64,000 bases of DNA from the NCBI RefSeq assembly GCF_023078275.1, contig NC_062983.1, forward strand, positions 6,007,001 to 6,071,000, given 5' to 3'. Within the stretch, counting starts at the first letter, position 1, and the number at the start of each line of letters is the position of its first letter. Source of the stretch: Leguminivora glycinivorella. Lineage: Eukaryota > Arthropoda > Insecta > Lepidoptera > Tortricidae. The position numbers and the translations under genes are program-made. This document shows, piece after piece, positions 1-12,329 of this stretch. The notes below the pieces were generated by a model. It did no database searches. It had not been told where the DNA came from and was given only the letters and a program-made list of their open reading frames with translations.

Positions 1-883
1 TAAAAACTGCGGCTTTTTAGAGCCATACGCGATCCTAGCCAAATTTAACCAAGAGAATTAAACACTTGCTACAATTAGCAGTAAGCAGGAAACGCGAGAG
101 GATGTCCCACACAGGTGCAGTACAATAAAGTCGTATCTGCACATACACTGCTATCAGATACGTCCTTATAACACTTGCGCTCTGATATGGATTTAACCTT
201 TGCAACATCCGTCGTCTTTGACGAGTTTAAATGACCCATATTTTAATTGAAGTGTTAAGTGCTTTGTGGGATTCGTTAGTTGAAGATTGGTGCATTTTAA
301 GATGCGATTAATTGGAAGGATTTTTAGGTAAAATATTTTTTTTGTGAATTGAAATGATGAAATACCTACAAACTATGCATTCTGCCGAGAAAAGCCTGTC
401 GTATAATGTTACTACAACTTGTTTTTTACTTTGTGTAAACTAAATATTCATTAATGAATTATGGTCATGCTAATGAAGGAAAAAACCTGAAATTTAATGA
501 ATAATGAATATTTATAAAACCAAAGTTTGGGTTCTAAATATTCATTATTATATATTTCTTCTTTTAATTGTTATATTTTGACATTGTTTCTTCACAATTC
601 CGCGAACTACATATAATTACCAAACACTCACTTCATTGAATAGACTACAGTATCGTAAACACGGCACACGTCAAAATGTCACAATTGGTAAAAAGGAAAT
701 ATCCTTAATGAACAATTAAGCCAAGAACAATCTATTTGCGGGCGCGAATGTGTCACGCTCTCGTATTAGGTACTTTGTCGTGTCATGACTTGTATGTAGT
801 CACCATCAAATATATCAGAACGCCCAAGTTGCTCAAAAATATCTGAACAAGCACTCTAGCGCCTTCACAATAATGACGTGTTC
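1..883. other. Intergenic, nothing recognised
   Basis: AT-rich sequence with no ORF of substance, RNA gene or repeat that I recognise. It ends at the target duplication of the SINE that follows. Confidence 0.6.
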
Positions 884-895
884 AGATATTTGTGA

Positions 896-1219
896 TAAAA
901 ACGCTAAGCTAGCGGTAAGAGCGTGCGACTTTCAATCCGGCGGTGGAGGGTTCGAACCCCGGCTCGTACCAATGAGCTTTTCGGGACTTACGTGTGAAAT
1001 GTCATTTGATATTTGCCAGTCGCTTTTCGGTGAAGGAAAACATCGTGAGGAAACCGGACTAATTCTAATAAGTCATAGTTACTCTTTGGGTTGGAAGGTC
1101 AGATGGCAGTCGCTTTCGTAAAACTAGTGCCTACGCCAAATCTTGGGATTAGTTGTCACAGCGAACCCCAGGCTTCCATGAGCTGCGGCAAATGCCGGGA
1201 TAATCCAAGGAGGGTGATG
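896..1219 (+). mobile_element. tRNA-derived lepidopteran SINE, full length
   Basis: The head resembles a tRNA, with an A-box-like stretch (agcggtaagagcg) near 910 and a B box (ggttcgaaccc) near 949. These form the internal RNA polymerase III promoter. The body and the end (gccgggataa, then a short gatga tail) are shared with copies at 20825, 50122 and, inverted, 56452. A 12-bp direct repeat, agatatttgtga, flanks it at 884-895 and 1220-1231, which marks LINE-mediated insertion. It does not encode protein; the 82-residue ORF across the head is incidental. It resembles SINE families described in noctuid moths, but I cannot assign the subfamily. Confidence 0.9.
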
Positions 1220-1231
1220 AGATATTTGTGA

Positions 1232-1794
1232 GCACCCTGGCCGTTGGGATATATCTGATGGCGACTGTACTTACGCTATAGTGACTTTCGTATAACGTGT
1301 CTTTTACGATGACGCGCAGATGACTGAAATTTTACCTTTATTATATGAGAATATGAGCCAAACCACGCGTTTTCTTGATTGACGCGATCTGTTAAGTACT
1401 AACGCTGTCTGGAACGCGTGTCCCAGAGTGATCCGTATGACTTTGATGCGTACAAAGTCATATGGCTCGCATGTGGCAGTATGAGTAATGTATGTTCGGC
1501 ACTTAGGTGACAAATCTTGTTAACACATTGATATATGGACACGCAGAGTCATTATCAAAAGGTGATATTTTTGTTGAGTGAAAAACAGACCGTAGTCAAT
1601 GTCACCTCATTATGATCATCGTTATTTTTTAAGTTTCGATTAGAATTTTGAAATTTACATTTGTACCAATCAACTTGTACATAGATACAAGTCACATAAT
1701 CTACTAGTAAAATATCCTGTATTTACAAACACATTTTCATAAATGACTGCTTTCCTTATTTAGCATTAAAAAGCTCATTATTGTCTTTTATACA
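1232..1794. other. Intergenic, nothing recognised
   Basis: AT-rich sequence with two short chance ORFs and no repeat that I can place. Confidence 0.5.
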
Positions 1795-1941
1795 ATTGTG
1801 ACGTTATCTGGGTAAAGGGATCATTGTCGATGGCGTTTACGGCGTTATGAACGATGTTCGTAATGTTCGTATACAAATACGACGCCGAGGGACGTAAGCA
1901 CCACCGACAATAAGGTCTCTTAACCCAGAAAACGGCACAAT
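1795..1941 (+). mobile_element. Palindromic MITE, copy 1
   Basis: Imperfect terminal inverted repeats of about 45 bp pair across the element. The left end reads attgtgacgttatctgggta and the right end is its approximate complement, ending near 1941. The family is confirmed by a second copy in opposite orientation at about 2860-3005. It has no coding capacity and is presumably mobilised by a transposase elsewhere. I could not settle a target-site duplication, so the superfamily is open. Confidence 0.7.
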
Positions 1942-2859
1942 TTGTATCATTCTGCCGTAAGTGCACAATCAATACTTGCAAGAAGCTTATCGCAATGCTA
2001 AAACCCTGTCAGTTCAAAAATCCCATGTATACAACTATACATACGACCTTAAAACATCTGAGACTATGAAATACCGCGTAAGTCACATGAGGTTCCCATT
2101 TCGAACATATTGTATTAAAACAGTACCTTATCTATACGTTACTTACGTGATTTTACATCATACTTGAAGATCGTAGATACGGCTCTTTGCTGCAAAGTAA
2201 AGTTAGCCCTCAGGTAAAGTTGACGCAAAGTTTGGTGCTTAGATTAAGACGAGCGATTGTCTTGGGTCAGACTTGGTAATCGTTATTATTTAGAGACAGT
2301 TTAGATTAGAACTTGTAAGAATTGAGGTTAGTTTACATCAGGTCGGCAAAGTTCTAAGTTTCAAGGAAAGAGCATACTCTCAACTTAAAGGGGGTGGCAT
2401 TGTAACAACCCTTTTATGTTAGGGATGACCGTAATTGCTTTACCATCAGATTTACTTGATCATAATGATTGTCAGACTTATATGTAGACCGTGACGTCCT
2501 TGATACTTTTCAAAATAGAAGTGTAATGAAACTAACCGTGGACCATTCAAAACTCTTATTTTCAATGAGTGTGTTACAAATTGAGAAATGGTTGGAAAGC
2601 AGGTATGTTTACGTACCTCTAGTACCTAGTGTAGAAAGTAACTAATTATACTTAAAATACATTGTAGGAGTTACAAACGCACTTGCCACGATGGGAATAC
2701 AAAACTCTTGCGGTGTAAGTGCGGAACCATACAAGATAACGACCACTTATCTTACCACGCGATCCTGGAGCACAGCTTACTACAGACAAGCTACTTCACC
2801 TTGAAAAACGTTGAAAACATCAGTTATCGTCTGAAATGTCGTTTGGCTCTATTTTGTGA
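1942..2859. other. Intergenic, nothing recognised
   Basis: AT-rich sequence between two MITE copies of the same family. The short ORFs here have no recognisable features. Confidence 0.5.
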
Positions 2860-3005
2860 AAATAACATAGTGGAAGATATTATTAAAAGGGATCTTATTT
2901 TCGATGGCGCTTACGTCCCGCGGCGTCGTATTTGTACACGAACATCGTTCAAAACGCCGTAAGCGCTATCGACAATAAGTTCCCTTTACCCAGATAACGT
3001 CACAA
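2860..3005 (-). mobile_element. Palindromic MITE, copy 2
   Basis: Reverse-oriented copy of the MITE at 1795-1941. Its right end is the complement of gtgacgttatctgggtaaag, the left end of copy 1, and the centre shares the cgtcgtatttgta segment. The left end is diverged, so the start is approximate. The 84-residue ORF overlapping it is a product of the repeat. Confidence 0.65.
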
Positions 3006-3586
3006 AGATTTGGGTTTGGTACTCATGAAATGACTTAAAATGGTTTCACGCTTGTCAGAAAACGGGATAAGTAGCTAAAAGAAGATAATGCATTTAATTT
3101 CACGGATTTCGTATACGTAGCAAATTCTAACGTATTCCCGTTTTGTAGAAGAAAGCGCTACAACAGCGAGTGAATGTTATCGACTCAAAACGATAAACTT
3201 GCTATCAATTATATGTGTTGTCAAACAAGGAGTATTAGTTTAGTAGCAAGTACGTATAGTCACCAACAATAGTATATACTATGTTACTCTTCGAAGACCG
3301 CAAAAGTATGTGACACTCTCTTATGGCTCTAAAAATAAATTCATAATCATAAATCATAAATATTTTATTTGTAAACATAGGTACATATAAATCTTACATG
3401 GAGTTGTGTCAGTGTCGCTATGCTTTGCCTGTAGGCATACAAATATTTTTTTGTGGCGATTGAGCATGCAGCAAATATTAAACAAATAAGATCTAAGACT
3501 AAACCTAATCTAAATGATATTCATGTCAGATATTTTTGCGGCTTCCGAAGATACACAGTACACATACAATAACATATTATTGCTGT
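3006..3586. other. Intergenic, nothing recognised
   Basis: AT-rich sequence up to the target duplication of the LTR element. No feature seen. Confidence 0.5.
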
Positions 3587-3590
3587 GTAG

Positions 3591-5736
3591 TATAACACCC
3601 CGCTACCCCTTAATTAATTACACCCTAAATTACCTAACTTAAGTCCAAATTGTTAGCCCTAATTAAAACAATACACTATTAAAAATTGGCCATTAAAACA
3701 AATACTGTGATCGTCTAGTAAGTGGTAGGACCCCATAGTTGTGCGTAGCAATCCAGATTCTTTTTACCTTTAGGAACTTGCTATTAGGGGTAAATTTAAG
3801 TTGATAAAACTAAGGCAGTAATATATTCACTTGAGGTATAATAAGCTGAGAGAGAACGTCATTTGTGAAAGAATTTAGTGCGTTGAGATAAAAGTGTGTG
3901 AGAATGGTAAAATTGTGTAAGGAATATAAATACAGGAAATATATTAAAAATAAATACAAGACATTATTTAAAATGGGGTTAATTGTTTCCGACCCACGAG
4001 TCCCTTATACGTAGGAATAATAGGTGTATAATATAATATAGCCTATTATAAGGACCTCGCTCGAGCATATGTACAAACTAGGTTGCTGGTTCAATTTATG
4101 CTTTATCAAACATTGAACAAATGGGATCCTTAGAACAAAAGTAAACTGATGTAAAGTGTCTTTGCTCTACTTAAAAATGTACTACCATAATAGTAGATAT
4201 CAAATATTTAATCAAGGATCCTTTAATCCCGGTATAATTTTATATGTTTTGGGATGTTTCTGCAACCAAGTCCTCTAACGTCAGGATAGAAACTGCTCTG
4301 CCTACCCCTGGTCTATCAAGGAAACAGAATATCTATTTTGATACCCTTTATTGGGCCTATTCATTGACCTTCTTTTGATACTAAGACAAATACTTCATTG
4401 ATCTAGCCTTTCGAATGACAAAACCCCAGACTCACACGCCATCCCATATATATATTTTGATTCGGCCATAGCCATCGAAGGTTGTCCAAGATCACAAAAT
4501 ATAAATTCTATATGCGTGCAATTTCCCACGTTCCGAGTATAGTGGTCCGTTGCTTGACATCGTGTTTCACTAGTCAATGCTAGAATTGTTTGATCTCCCA
4601 GACAACGATATCGTTAACCATATTATGAAAATGGAATGATGATTCCAAAGTCTGCCAATCTCGAGGCCAGTGTCAATGATTCAACTTTTGTGAACAATCT
4701 TATTTTTATATCAATGATTCTCCTTGATAGCGACAGGATCCTAACATCCATAGATGTCCTATGCCTCCCTAGTATTTAGTATTAGTATTAATTCCCACAA
4801 GTTATCCTTTAACTCTAATAAAGTTTACATGTTATGAACAATAAATAAAGTTATTAATCCTACTTTCATTGATATAGCAAAATTATCTTACTTAAAGATG
4901 AGACAAAAGTATGAAAATCCTTCTAATCACCCAAAGAGATTCTAGCTAATAGAATGTGTATGTACATAAAGTAAATATGTGTAATATTTTATGTATCTAA
5001 ATAGTAGTCATATTAGAGATACTCAGATCCGAATTTTAATTAATAATATTCCAAATTAACCGTTAGTGTTAATTGTATGTAATAAATAAATTGAAATTTG
5101 AACGACTTAAAATAATTACCACATAAATATAACATTCATGAATATCTTGTTCATATGAAATGAATAAGTACCACTATTTAAAATTATCACCTTCAGAAAA
5201 TAGCACTAATCTAAAATTACAAATATAAACACATTCAAAATAAACAATTTGGACACTTACTGGTAGTCTTCAAGTCTACTTTACCAAGATACCTTCTCGC
5301 CAGTCTCCAACCTCTCAATCTTGTATCTTAAACTCCTGATGTCAACACCTCAACGTTCCCTCGCCGAATGCCCTCTCTGACGCTGCGCTCTGAGTTTTAT
5401 TGTCCCGATTTTAACGCATGCGCTGTGTTGTTTTATGGCTAACAATGTCTGATTTCGCCAGTTGTGCCTAAAACGCCTAATGTGCCGGACTTGCCTATTG
5501 TGCCTAAAACGCCTATTGTGCCGATTTCGCCTATTGTGCCTAAAACGCCTATTGTGCCGGTTTTAATTCCGAGAATTTCTATTTTTAATTTGTTGGAATT
5601 CCATTTCGTATGTAAGTTGTTTTCGTTTTATTTATTTGCAATTTTTAAGTTTTTATCTCTGTATGCATTTGTTTCTAAGCATAATTATTATAGATATATC
5701 TTATGATTTGAACCGAGGACTGTGTGGTCCGTTACA
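3591..5736 (-). repeat. LTR (downstream LTR in element sense)
   Basis: This copy lies after the polypurine tract on the minus strand, so it is the 3' LTR. It matches 12845-14990 at a constant offset of 9,254 bp with equal total length. On the minus strand it holds a GC-rich segment around 5350-5430 that could be the promoter, then a possible splice donor in the stretch complementary to 5260-5275. The two short ORFs inside, of 60 and 80 residues, occur identically in both LTRs and look incidental. Confidence 0.88.
5457..5561 (+). repeat. Minisatellite inside the LTR
   Basis: About three copies of a ~36-bp unit made of alternations of gcctattgtgcctaaaac and gcctattgtgccgatttc. The same array lies at 14711-14815 in the other LTR. 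It explains the Pro/Val/Ile-rich start of the 80-residue ORF here, which is probably not a gene. Confidence 0.8.
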
Positions 5737-5753
5737 TCTGCCCCTTTTATTTT
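5737..5753 (-). other. Polypurine tract of the LTR element
   Basis: On the minus strand the sequence is AAAATAAAAGGGGCAGA, directly abutting the LTR start TGTAAC. Plus-strand DNA synthesis would be primed here. Its position fixes the element's orientation. Confidence 0.8.
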
Positions 5754-7213
5754 CGTTTGATTCAAAATAACATTTTGTGTTAAACGAAAATAACCAATAA
5801 AATAATTCAGTTATTGAAATTTTCAATTTCCCATTTTCATAGTTGTGGTGAATAAAAGTGACCAATACTCAAAAGAACCTCACTGATCCAGCACGAATTA
5901 TGAACTTAATAGTTACCCAGACACATGAGTCAAATTGTCACCAGCCAGAATTTTCATTCCAGTAAAAGCATTTGGTTGTGAATCAAATGTACCCTAATGG
6001 TAAAATCCTTGCATCCTCATATGGGTAGTTAGTCACATTGTCCGACAGGTAACCCGCTATCTCCATTGTCCAGATATTATGAACTTACAAAGATCTCTTC
6101 ACTAGAAAGAAAAAGCCTTTCTATTCTCAGGTAGCCACTGACAACTGTTCTCCCCATAGTTCAAGGAACCAGTCCACAACTCAATACTAATCAATAATTT
6201 TCCTCCTTTCTCGGCATAATGTCCTATGTATAATTATAAGAGTAATCAGACAATCAATGTTTTAATCAAATCAACAATTTTATAAATATGATTCCATGTT
6301 AAGTCACATTTTTTTTTTATATATGCCAGACAAAATTATCTGATTTATCCCATAAAGACACAGGGTGTGTGTTTAGTTCGTTTGTTAGCGGCATGTAGAG
6401 TATGTTGTTACCAAAAGAATGTACCTGTAAAAGGTATAAATTATTTATCCTAACACCTAACTCTTTTGGTATCAAGTTTGTGTAACCCTTTCCCCATTTC
6501 GAAATTCCAATAACTGCCGTCACTATTCTCAGACTTGCAAACACGAAGAAACCCTTCCTATCTTCAGATAACACTTCATCCATTCATCTAGCTAATTCCT
6601 CTCTTCTTTCTATTATGCTAATCTCATTTATACTACTCGTTCAGATTTCATCCTTCCTCATGCGCTCAATTTCACTGTTTCTGACATACCTGCAAGTCCA
6701 CTTAGATAATGACAGTAAAAATAATGTATGATATCATAATTAATAAGCTCTCTCTTTTCCCTGTTGCTATTTCAATTTTTCAAATTGATCAAAATCTAAA
6801 ATAATATACATACTTATATCATAAGTATAGGTACTATGTTATTCTTTACTTTATGAATCAGCCTACGCTATCACGTCTTACATTTAACTTTCGCATTAAC
6901 CCTATACAAACGTACGCAAAACTGCAAAATATTGTATGTGATGCCAATTACCGTTAAGTATTAATTACATCTTTCAACCTTTTTTATGGAAGATGATACG
7001 AAATATTGCTAAGAATTCTCCTTTTGTAAATAGGAAATATAATACAAGTACCTAACTTGTTACGCCTAGCTGCTCTGATAACATCTTCTAACTCTATGAC
7101 ATAACTATCTTCTAGTATTATCGTTACAAACATACACACATACCTACATACTGAACTATCATTAGCTTAATAAACCTATCGAACGCGCATGTGACACTGT
7201 TTGAGTTGCAGCG
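5754..7213. other. Interior of LTR element, non-coding
   Basis: AT-rich sequence with no recognisable retroviral-type coding remnant on either strand. The longest ORF, 88 residues on the minus strand at 6317-6583, has no motif that I recognise. Confidence 0.5.
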
Positions 7214-7287
7214 TCCATAGGTCACGGTAACCGCTTTACATCAGACGGGCCGCACGCCTGTTTGCCACCAACGCAGTATATAAAAAG
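7214..7287 (+). repeat. LINE 3'-tail fragment
   Basis: The stretch ggtaaccgctttacatcaga followed by cgggcc and gcctgtttgcc resembles the conserved 3' end of lepidopteran LINEs. Related tails lie at 23569, 46216 and, inverted, 19882. It ends in tataaaaag and is a diverged relic. Confidence 0.5.
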
Positions 7288-7510
7288 ATGGAAGACACAT
7301 GAGTGAAAGTTTCCAAACATGACGAAATATGAGACTTGGTTGCACATAATATTGTACATGTACTATTTTCCTGAATAAATGATTGCAACAATTGTTGCAT
7401 TGTTACACAACGATGGTAGTATGGCTACCGTACCGTACATCGAAATCTACAGATCCAACTGAAATCTTACTTTGTTTTGTAAACGATTGAACAAGAATTA
7501 CGTTTCAAAC

Positions 7511-7542
7511 CGTATGCGAGCGAAACCGCGGGCAAAAGCTAG
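7511..7542 (+). mobile_element. Helitron-like 3' terminus, fragment
   Basis: The sequence gcgagcgaaaccgcgggc followed by aaaagCTAG and then T matches the hairpin-plus-CTRR end of the small Helitrons at 26890-28202 and 42962-43140. No matching 5' end was found nearby, so the fragment is probably truncated. Confidence 0.6.
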
Positions 7543-8711
7543 TAAATCCTGTACTACTACGCATTACCTATTTATCTCATTTTATAACTAATATGGTTCT
7601 ACGATCCGTTATTTAGCAAAACATAGAAAGTTTGAAATTTGGTGTTCTTCAACTGACCTTTTAATTTGTCATAGTATACTAGCAGTCTAAACAAAGTTTT
7701 ACTATAATAATATTTTTCTCCTCAATGAAACTCCACAGAATATATTTATATGAATCATGGATGTTTCCCTTGTATACAAGCATGTTTTCATCCATTCAAA
7801 TAGGCATATCGTCGCCCAGCACCCATAGCACAAAATTTGCTAGGTTTGGGGCTAAGTTGAGCTGCGTAAGATGTCCCCAATATTTATTTATTTATTTCAT
7901 ATTTATATAAAAAAGCATTAAGATTGAATGTAAACGTCAAATTACTGTCTCTATTTTATTATTCTACAATTCGTTCCACATAGTCTGCAGAGCCCCATTC
8001 ATACTGGATAAATTTTAGTCGCATCCGGTCCGTCAAATGTCTTATGATCTATAGAGCCCTTTTGATTTTTCTATGGCAACATTTGCTATGCTGACGTCTT
8101 GCCACGTCATTACTGTCAGTCAGACAGAAATAAAAGGAAAATGGATGCCGTTCAGACGTACACGCATTATTTGGAACTGAAAATTACGTAATTTATCGAC
8201 CTGCTGGCTTGTATTTGTTATAAATCATAAAAAAGTGAGTAATACATTAACTAAGTAATGATATATGTTGTTAGTAATGTGGTAAATACAACACAAAATG
8301 TGTATAACGAATGTAATAAATAAATGATTGTTTGCTTTTAGCCTGTGACCGCAGTGGAACTACGTGGTTTTCTTTCGTGATGATTTGATGATACCTCAAT
8401 GGAATTGAGCCAAGTTTTCGCCGTAAGTAATAATGTATTTAACTTGTCCATCACAAAGCAGTTCATAGTTTAGTTTAAACCTTGACTTGCTAAAATAATA
8501 AAATGTTTTCCAATAGAGAGATTGTCTAATTCATATAGCGCACTACAATAACATCTTAATTCTGGTCTTAGAGATGGGGAATATTAGTAAGCCTACAACC
8601 TTCTATTTCTTATGTCCGCCTATTGACATGTTTTAGGTATTGGGTGCTAGATGCCCCTTGGAGTTAAGCCCCAGTGCCACTATACTACCTTACCAGTTAT
8701 GTGTGGGTGTC

Positions 8712-8870
8712 CTAAGGCACCCCAGAGATGCAAAGGACCTTCACAAACTCACGCCACGCCTTCCTATCTTCAGCAACCCTCGTGACCTCGCTCCACCAGC
8801 TCGAATCTGTCACTCGCAGCTCATTTTCGACGGACCGCTTCCATGAGTAGACAAGGCACCGACGATCACG
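8712..8870 (-). pseudogene. LINE pol C-terminus fragment (RTE-like)
   Basis: The minus strand reads a tract with WWSEVTRVAEDRKAWREFV and then a stop (complement of 8712-8714). The pattern of Trp, an Ala-x-Asp-Arg core, Trp-Arg and a closing Leu-Cys is typical of the C-terminal end of RTE-type LINE polyproteins. Only about 50 residues remain. It lies in a putative intron of the antisense unit inside the LTR element. The 68-residue plus-strand ORF over the same bases is its shadow. Confidence 0.6.
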
Positions 8871-8987
8871 GCTTGCATCACCTGTACTGCTATGTAATAT
8901 GTAAGTTACACTTTAATGTCTAATGATTCTGTAATCTGTTAACTAATCTCACCTAGTGATAATTATTTGTATGCTTTGAATTATAAG

Positions 8988-9195
8988 ATACGGGTTCGAA
9001 CCGCAAATCATACCGATAAATACTTGAGAACTGTCATCTGATATTTGCCAGTTGCTTTTGAGTGAAGGAAATCATCGTGAGGAAACCAGACTAATTTCAA
9101 TAAGACCTATTGAAAATTAGTGCCTACGCCAAATCCTGGAATTAGCTGTCAAACAGACTCCATGCTTCCATGAGCCGGAATAATAAAGTATGACC
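8988..9195 (+). mobile_element. SINE relic, truncated and diverged
   Basis: It begins at the B box (gggttcgaac) and continues with the body shared with the SINE at 896, including tgatatttgccagt, catcgtgaggaaacc and gcctacgccaaatc. The A box is missing, there are internal deletions, and the copy is clearly older than the other SINEs. It lies within the interior of the LTR element. Confidence 0.8.
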
Positions 9196-10242
9196 AAGCA
9201 ATGTTGGTTTTAAGCCAAAATTGTATAAATGAAGAATGTAAGCATTACCGAATGTCAATAATAAGAATCATGCTTAGTTTGTAATCAAGTAGGCCTGTAC
9301 AAAAATGCCCCTTCAATTTTTATTATTTATTTACCTTTTATGTTGTCAAGTCAATTATTTCACTTTGGTTTGACTAAACTTTATTTCGATAATGTATTGT
9401 AGGATAAAATTGAAATTTATCCCGTAATTAAAATAAACCCTAATTAATAAAATGATCAAATACCTATTTAGTTATAAAATCTCTGCCAATCAATCTTATT
9501 CTTATAACTAGGCTTATTTCCTACTTAATTAATAAATATTTTCTTAAATTTTCCAGAGCATGCTGAACAATGCTGCCATTATACTAGGATCAACGTCCTG
9601 CCCCTTCCCCGGCTGTGTACAAATTGGAACTCCATTGGCATGCCCCTTTGACTGAGCAACTTGTGTATGTGTGTGTGCTCGAAACACATTCACTTGCAAC
9701 AGAATGACTCCCAGGCTGACCTGGCTCAGTTCCTGTATGTCTGATCTACATCCACAATGGTAAAATGTTTTATTTATTTATTTATTATTCTTTGGTTTAC
9801 TCTAGGGTAAATAATATTGTTTTCCCCTTATTCCTGATTCTAATAATAGCAAGTCTATTACAGACTGACTCCATTTGTTCATTCAAACTATTATACTGTG
9901 CACTATACAATGCACAGACTCTACTACTAAGTCTAAAATCTTAAGTCTAGCTTATCTACCTACATTTTTCATTTATCATTATGCTAAGCTACTGCATCCA
10001 CTGATAACTGGTTCAAGAAATTAAAATATAGACAGACGGATAATCTGACAAAAGTCATAAATATAGGAAACCTACTAGAATTGATCTAATCACAAACTAG
10101 AGATTAATATTGTATAAGCTTATTTTTATCAATTCTGCTTTCCTATTGTAATCTTAGGTTATATTGTGACTGTTTCAGAGATAATAACAAGCTACATGTT
10201 ACCTATTGAACTGAAATTTTATTAACTCATTAAGTGGGATGA

Positions 10243-10423
10243 CAATACAATATTACAATATCATCAAGCTGATTTTCATGAAGATGACTGACAAACAATG
10301 CAATTCATTATATGACTTGTTGACCTGTATGTACAATACAATATAACAATATCATTGAGCTGATTTGATGAAGATGTCTGACAAACAATGCAATTCATTA
10401 TATGACTTGTTGACCTGTATGTA
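10243..10423 (+). repeat. Tandem duplication, unit about 90 bp
   Basis: Two adjacent copies, each holding the stretch gacaaacaatgcaattcatt. They differ at a handful of positions, so the duplication is not very recent. No coding role seen. Confidence 0.8.
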
Positions 10424-10839
10424 TAAAAAAAGGAATGCACATCCAATAGTGGAATTGCATTCTAAATGTTTTAACTGAAATGTATTTACCCTTCATTTTT
10501 GTTCCAGGTTTCAATGAAAGAGTGAAAATTCTTCTCCATGTACAATCACTTCCAACGCCTACACTGACTACACCAAATATGATCATCACTCAACGTGTCT
10601 CACATCAAGATACTTTTCAAAAGTCATCGAGAAGAGGAACATAATATCTTTTCCCATGGTTTCCTGAATAATCCTAACTAAAAGTTACTTCTCTATTCTA
10701 TTTTTCCTGCATGGAGTGGCGCTTTTCCGTCTAATGGAAACGAAATGAACATATATGCTCTGGGGTTTTTTGTTTTTGTGCACCTTTTCAATATTACTAA
10801 TAAAGCATTTTGTGGATGTTTCATTTACCACCTTCCTTC

Positions 10840-12329
10840 ATAATTTTGCTAGTGTGTGATTCACCATATCCTTAATTATTAAATGCAATAGCTACTGCAA
10901 TCTGTTCACTGATGGGAATCATTTCATGTTAACACAGCTCTGAATACTATCTTATATAATGACTCAGACTGACTGTCAATAAAAATATTCCTAGCTATAA
11001 GCTTGCCTGAGGTTAATGAATGGTGTGCCTAACTCCTTACTTGAGTACACTTAAGTACTATGCTTAAATTCTAGATTGTATGTTCTTGACAATTAGCTAC
11101 TTGATTGTCTCTTTCAAGTAATTTTAATTTGTTCACACTTCAGTGGAAGACAACTAATCCTTAGTTGTTAGTAAGTATGAGACGTGCTAATTGCTACTAG
11201 TTTCCCTATGATTATGAATACCATTACTTATTCTAATGTTAATCTCATTTAAAAATAAATCAAAATAAGATCAATGAGTCGCCCTATTGACAACTTAAGA
11301 TTAAACAGCCTCTATTTGTCAGTATAATCACAGCTAAAATAGATATTTCACAGCTTAACGCTTCTCTAGACCAATCATCATTTTATTTCCTAGTTTTTCT
11401 CTAGCTGATAACAGCTTATCACTAATCAGTTGATAACACGGAAAAGGGGCGAGAAGATAGTGAGGTAAGAGTGAACACGATATTGTCTTGCTGTCAAAGT
11501 GACATCTACCATGATATGCGACACTGTTGACACATGAAGAATAGATTTTGACAAAATGTACTTAATCAAGTCTGTGTATCGCATACTGTCATTAATTTAG
11601 CTTATTCTGTTTCTTAAAAGAACATGCCAATACTAGCAACTTGTACATGACATATATACATACTACATGCCAAATCTAGTTAGAAATCAATTCCTACAGA
11701 GGCCCACAGATTAAAGTACCTAAAATACTAGCAGTATTTCCTTGCTTATTACTACTTAATTTAGTGAGACTGGCAGATATATTATAACCAACAGAATGGA
11801 AAATCTTGATTCACTAAACAGTAAAAGTTTCCCTTATCATAAAACATGTAAAATCTTCGAATTTTAAATTATTTGTATGTATCTAAGTATTTATAATCTT
11901 CCATGATATCGTTTTAAAGAACCCTCGACACAAAATTACCACAAGACAGTCGATCTGTGCGTAATTGCTTTCAGTAACGACTAATTTGTTTTAGTACAAA
12001 ACTTTCCCAGTAGATAAATATAACTGATACCATTGAGGTTTTATTTTTGCTATAATCTCTTCATTATCGCAACAGAATAAATATTAGCTAGAAAACGAAT
12101 AACTTTTCTAAATTTGCCATTCCAATTGAATTGTTTCATTGACAGCTGGTTTGACATTTTTACAATAGCCTCAAATACTTTCTTCTATCCCCGGTGTTGC
12201 CCCGGTGTCCCTAGTCAACGTCAAAGTTTTCCGCACGTGTTATCACTGTTATCAGTTTGTACGCACGTTGTTGATCGATAATTATGTTATTGTTTACATA
12301 CAATACCATGTGCACACGCGATTCCAATT
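10840..12329. other. Interior of LTR element, non-coding
   Basis: AT-rich sequence with no ORF above threshold and no recognised repeat. The last 150 bases become richer in CpG, leading into the promoter-like stretch that follows. Confidence 0.5.

Larger units (their letters stand above)
8090..10830 (+). other. Gene-like spliced unit, antisense to the LTR element (putative)
   Basis: Signals on the plus strand line up as in a host gene. A tgacgtc / cacgtcat pair and an arthropod initiator-like tcagtc lie near 8090-8120, with a donor aaa|gtgagt after 8234. An exon 8342-8422 runs between ttttag and gcc|gtaagt, an exon 9557-9759 between ttttccag and atg|gtaaaa, and a last exon opens after ttgttccag at 10508 and holds AATAAA at 10799. 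The foreign repeats (LINE and SINE scraps, a 90-bp duplication) fall in the inferred introns. An ATG at 8399 joins in phase to the 9557 exon, giving about 40 codons before TGA at 9653. This is inference: I recognise no protein, and it could be a non-coding RNA or chance. Confidence 0.3.

Noticed and set aside
903..970. Possible tRNA gene
   Set aside because: The A and B boxes belong to the head of a SINE: the conserved body continues for 250 bp, a target duplication flanks the whole, and the same unit recurs at three other places.
5464..5706. 80-residue ORF in both LTRs as a conserved gene
   Set aside because: Its identity with 14718-14960 only reflects LTR identity, and its N-terminal half is a minisatellite translation.
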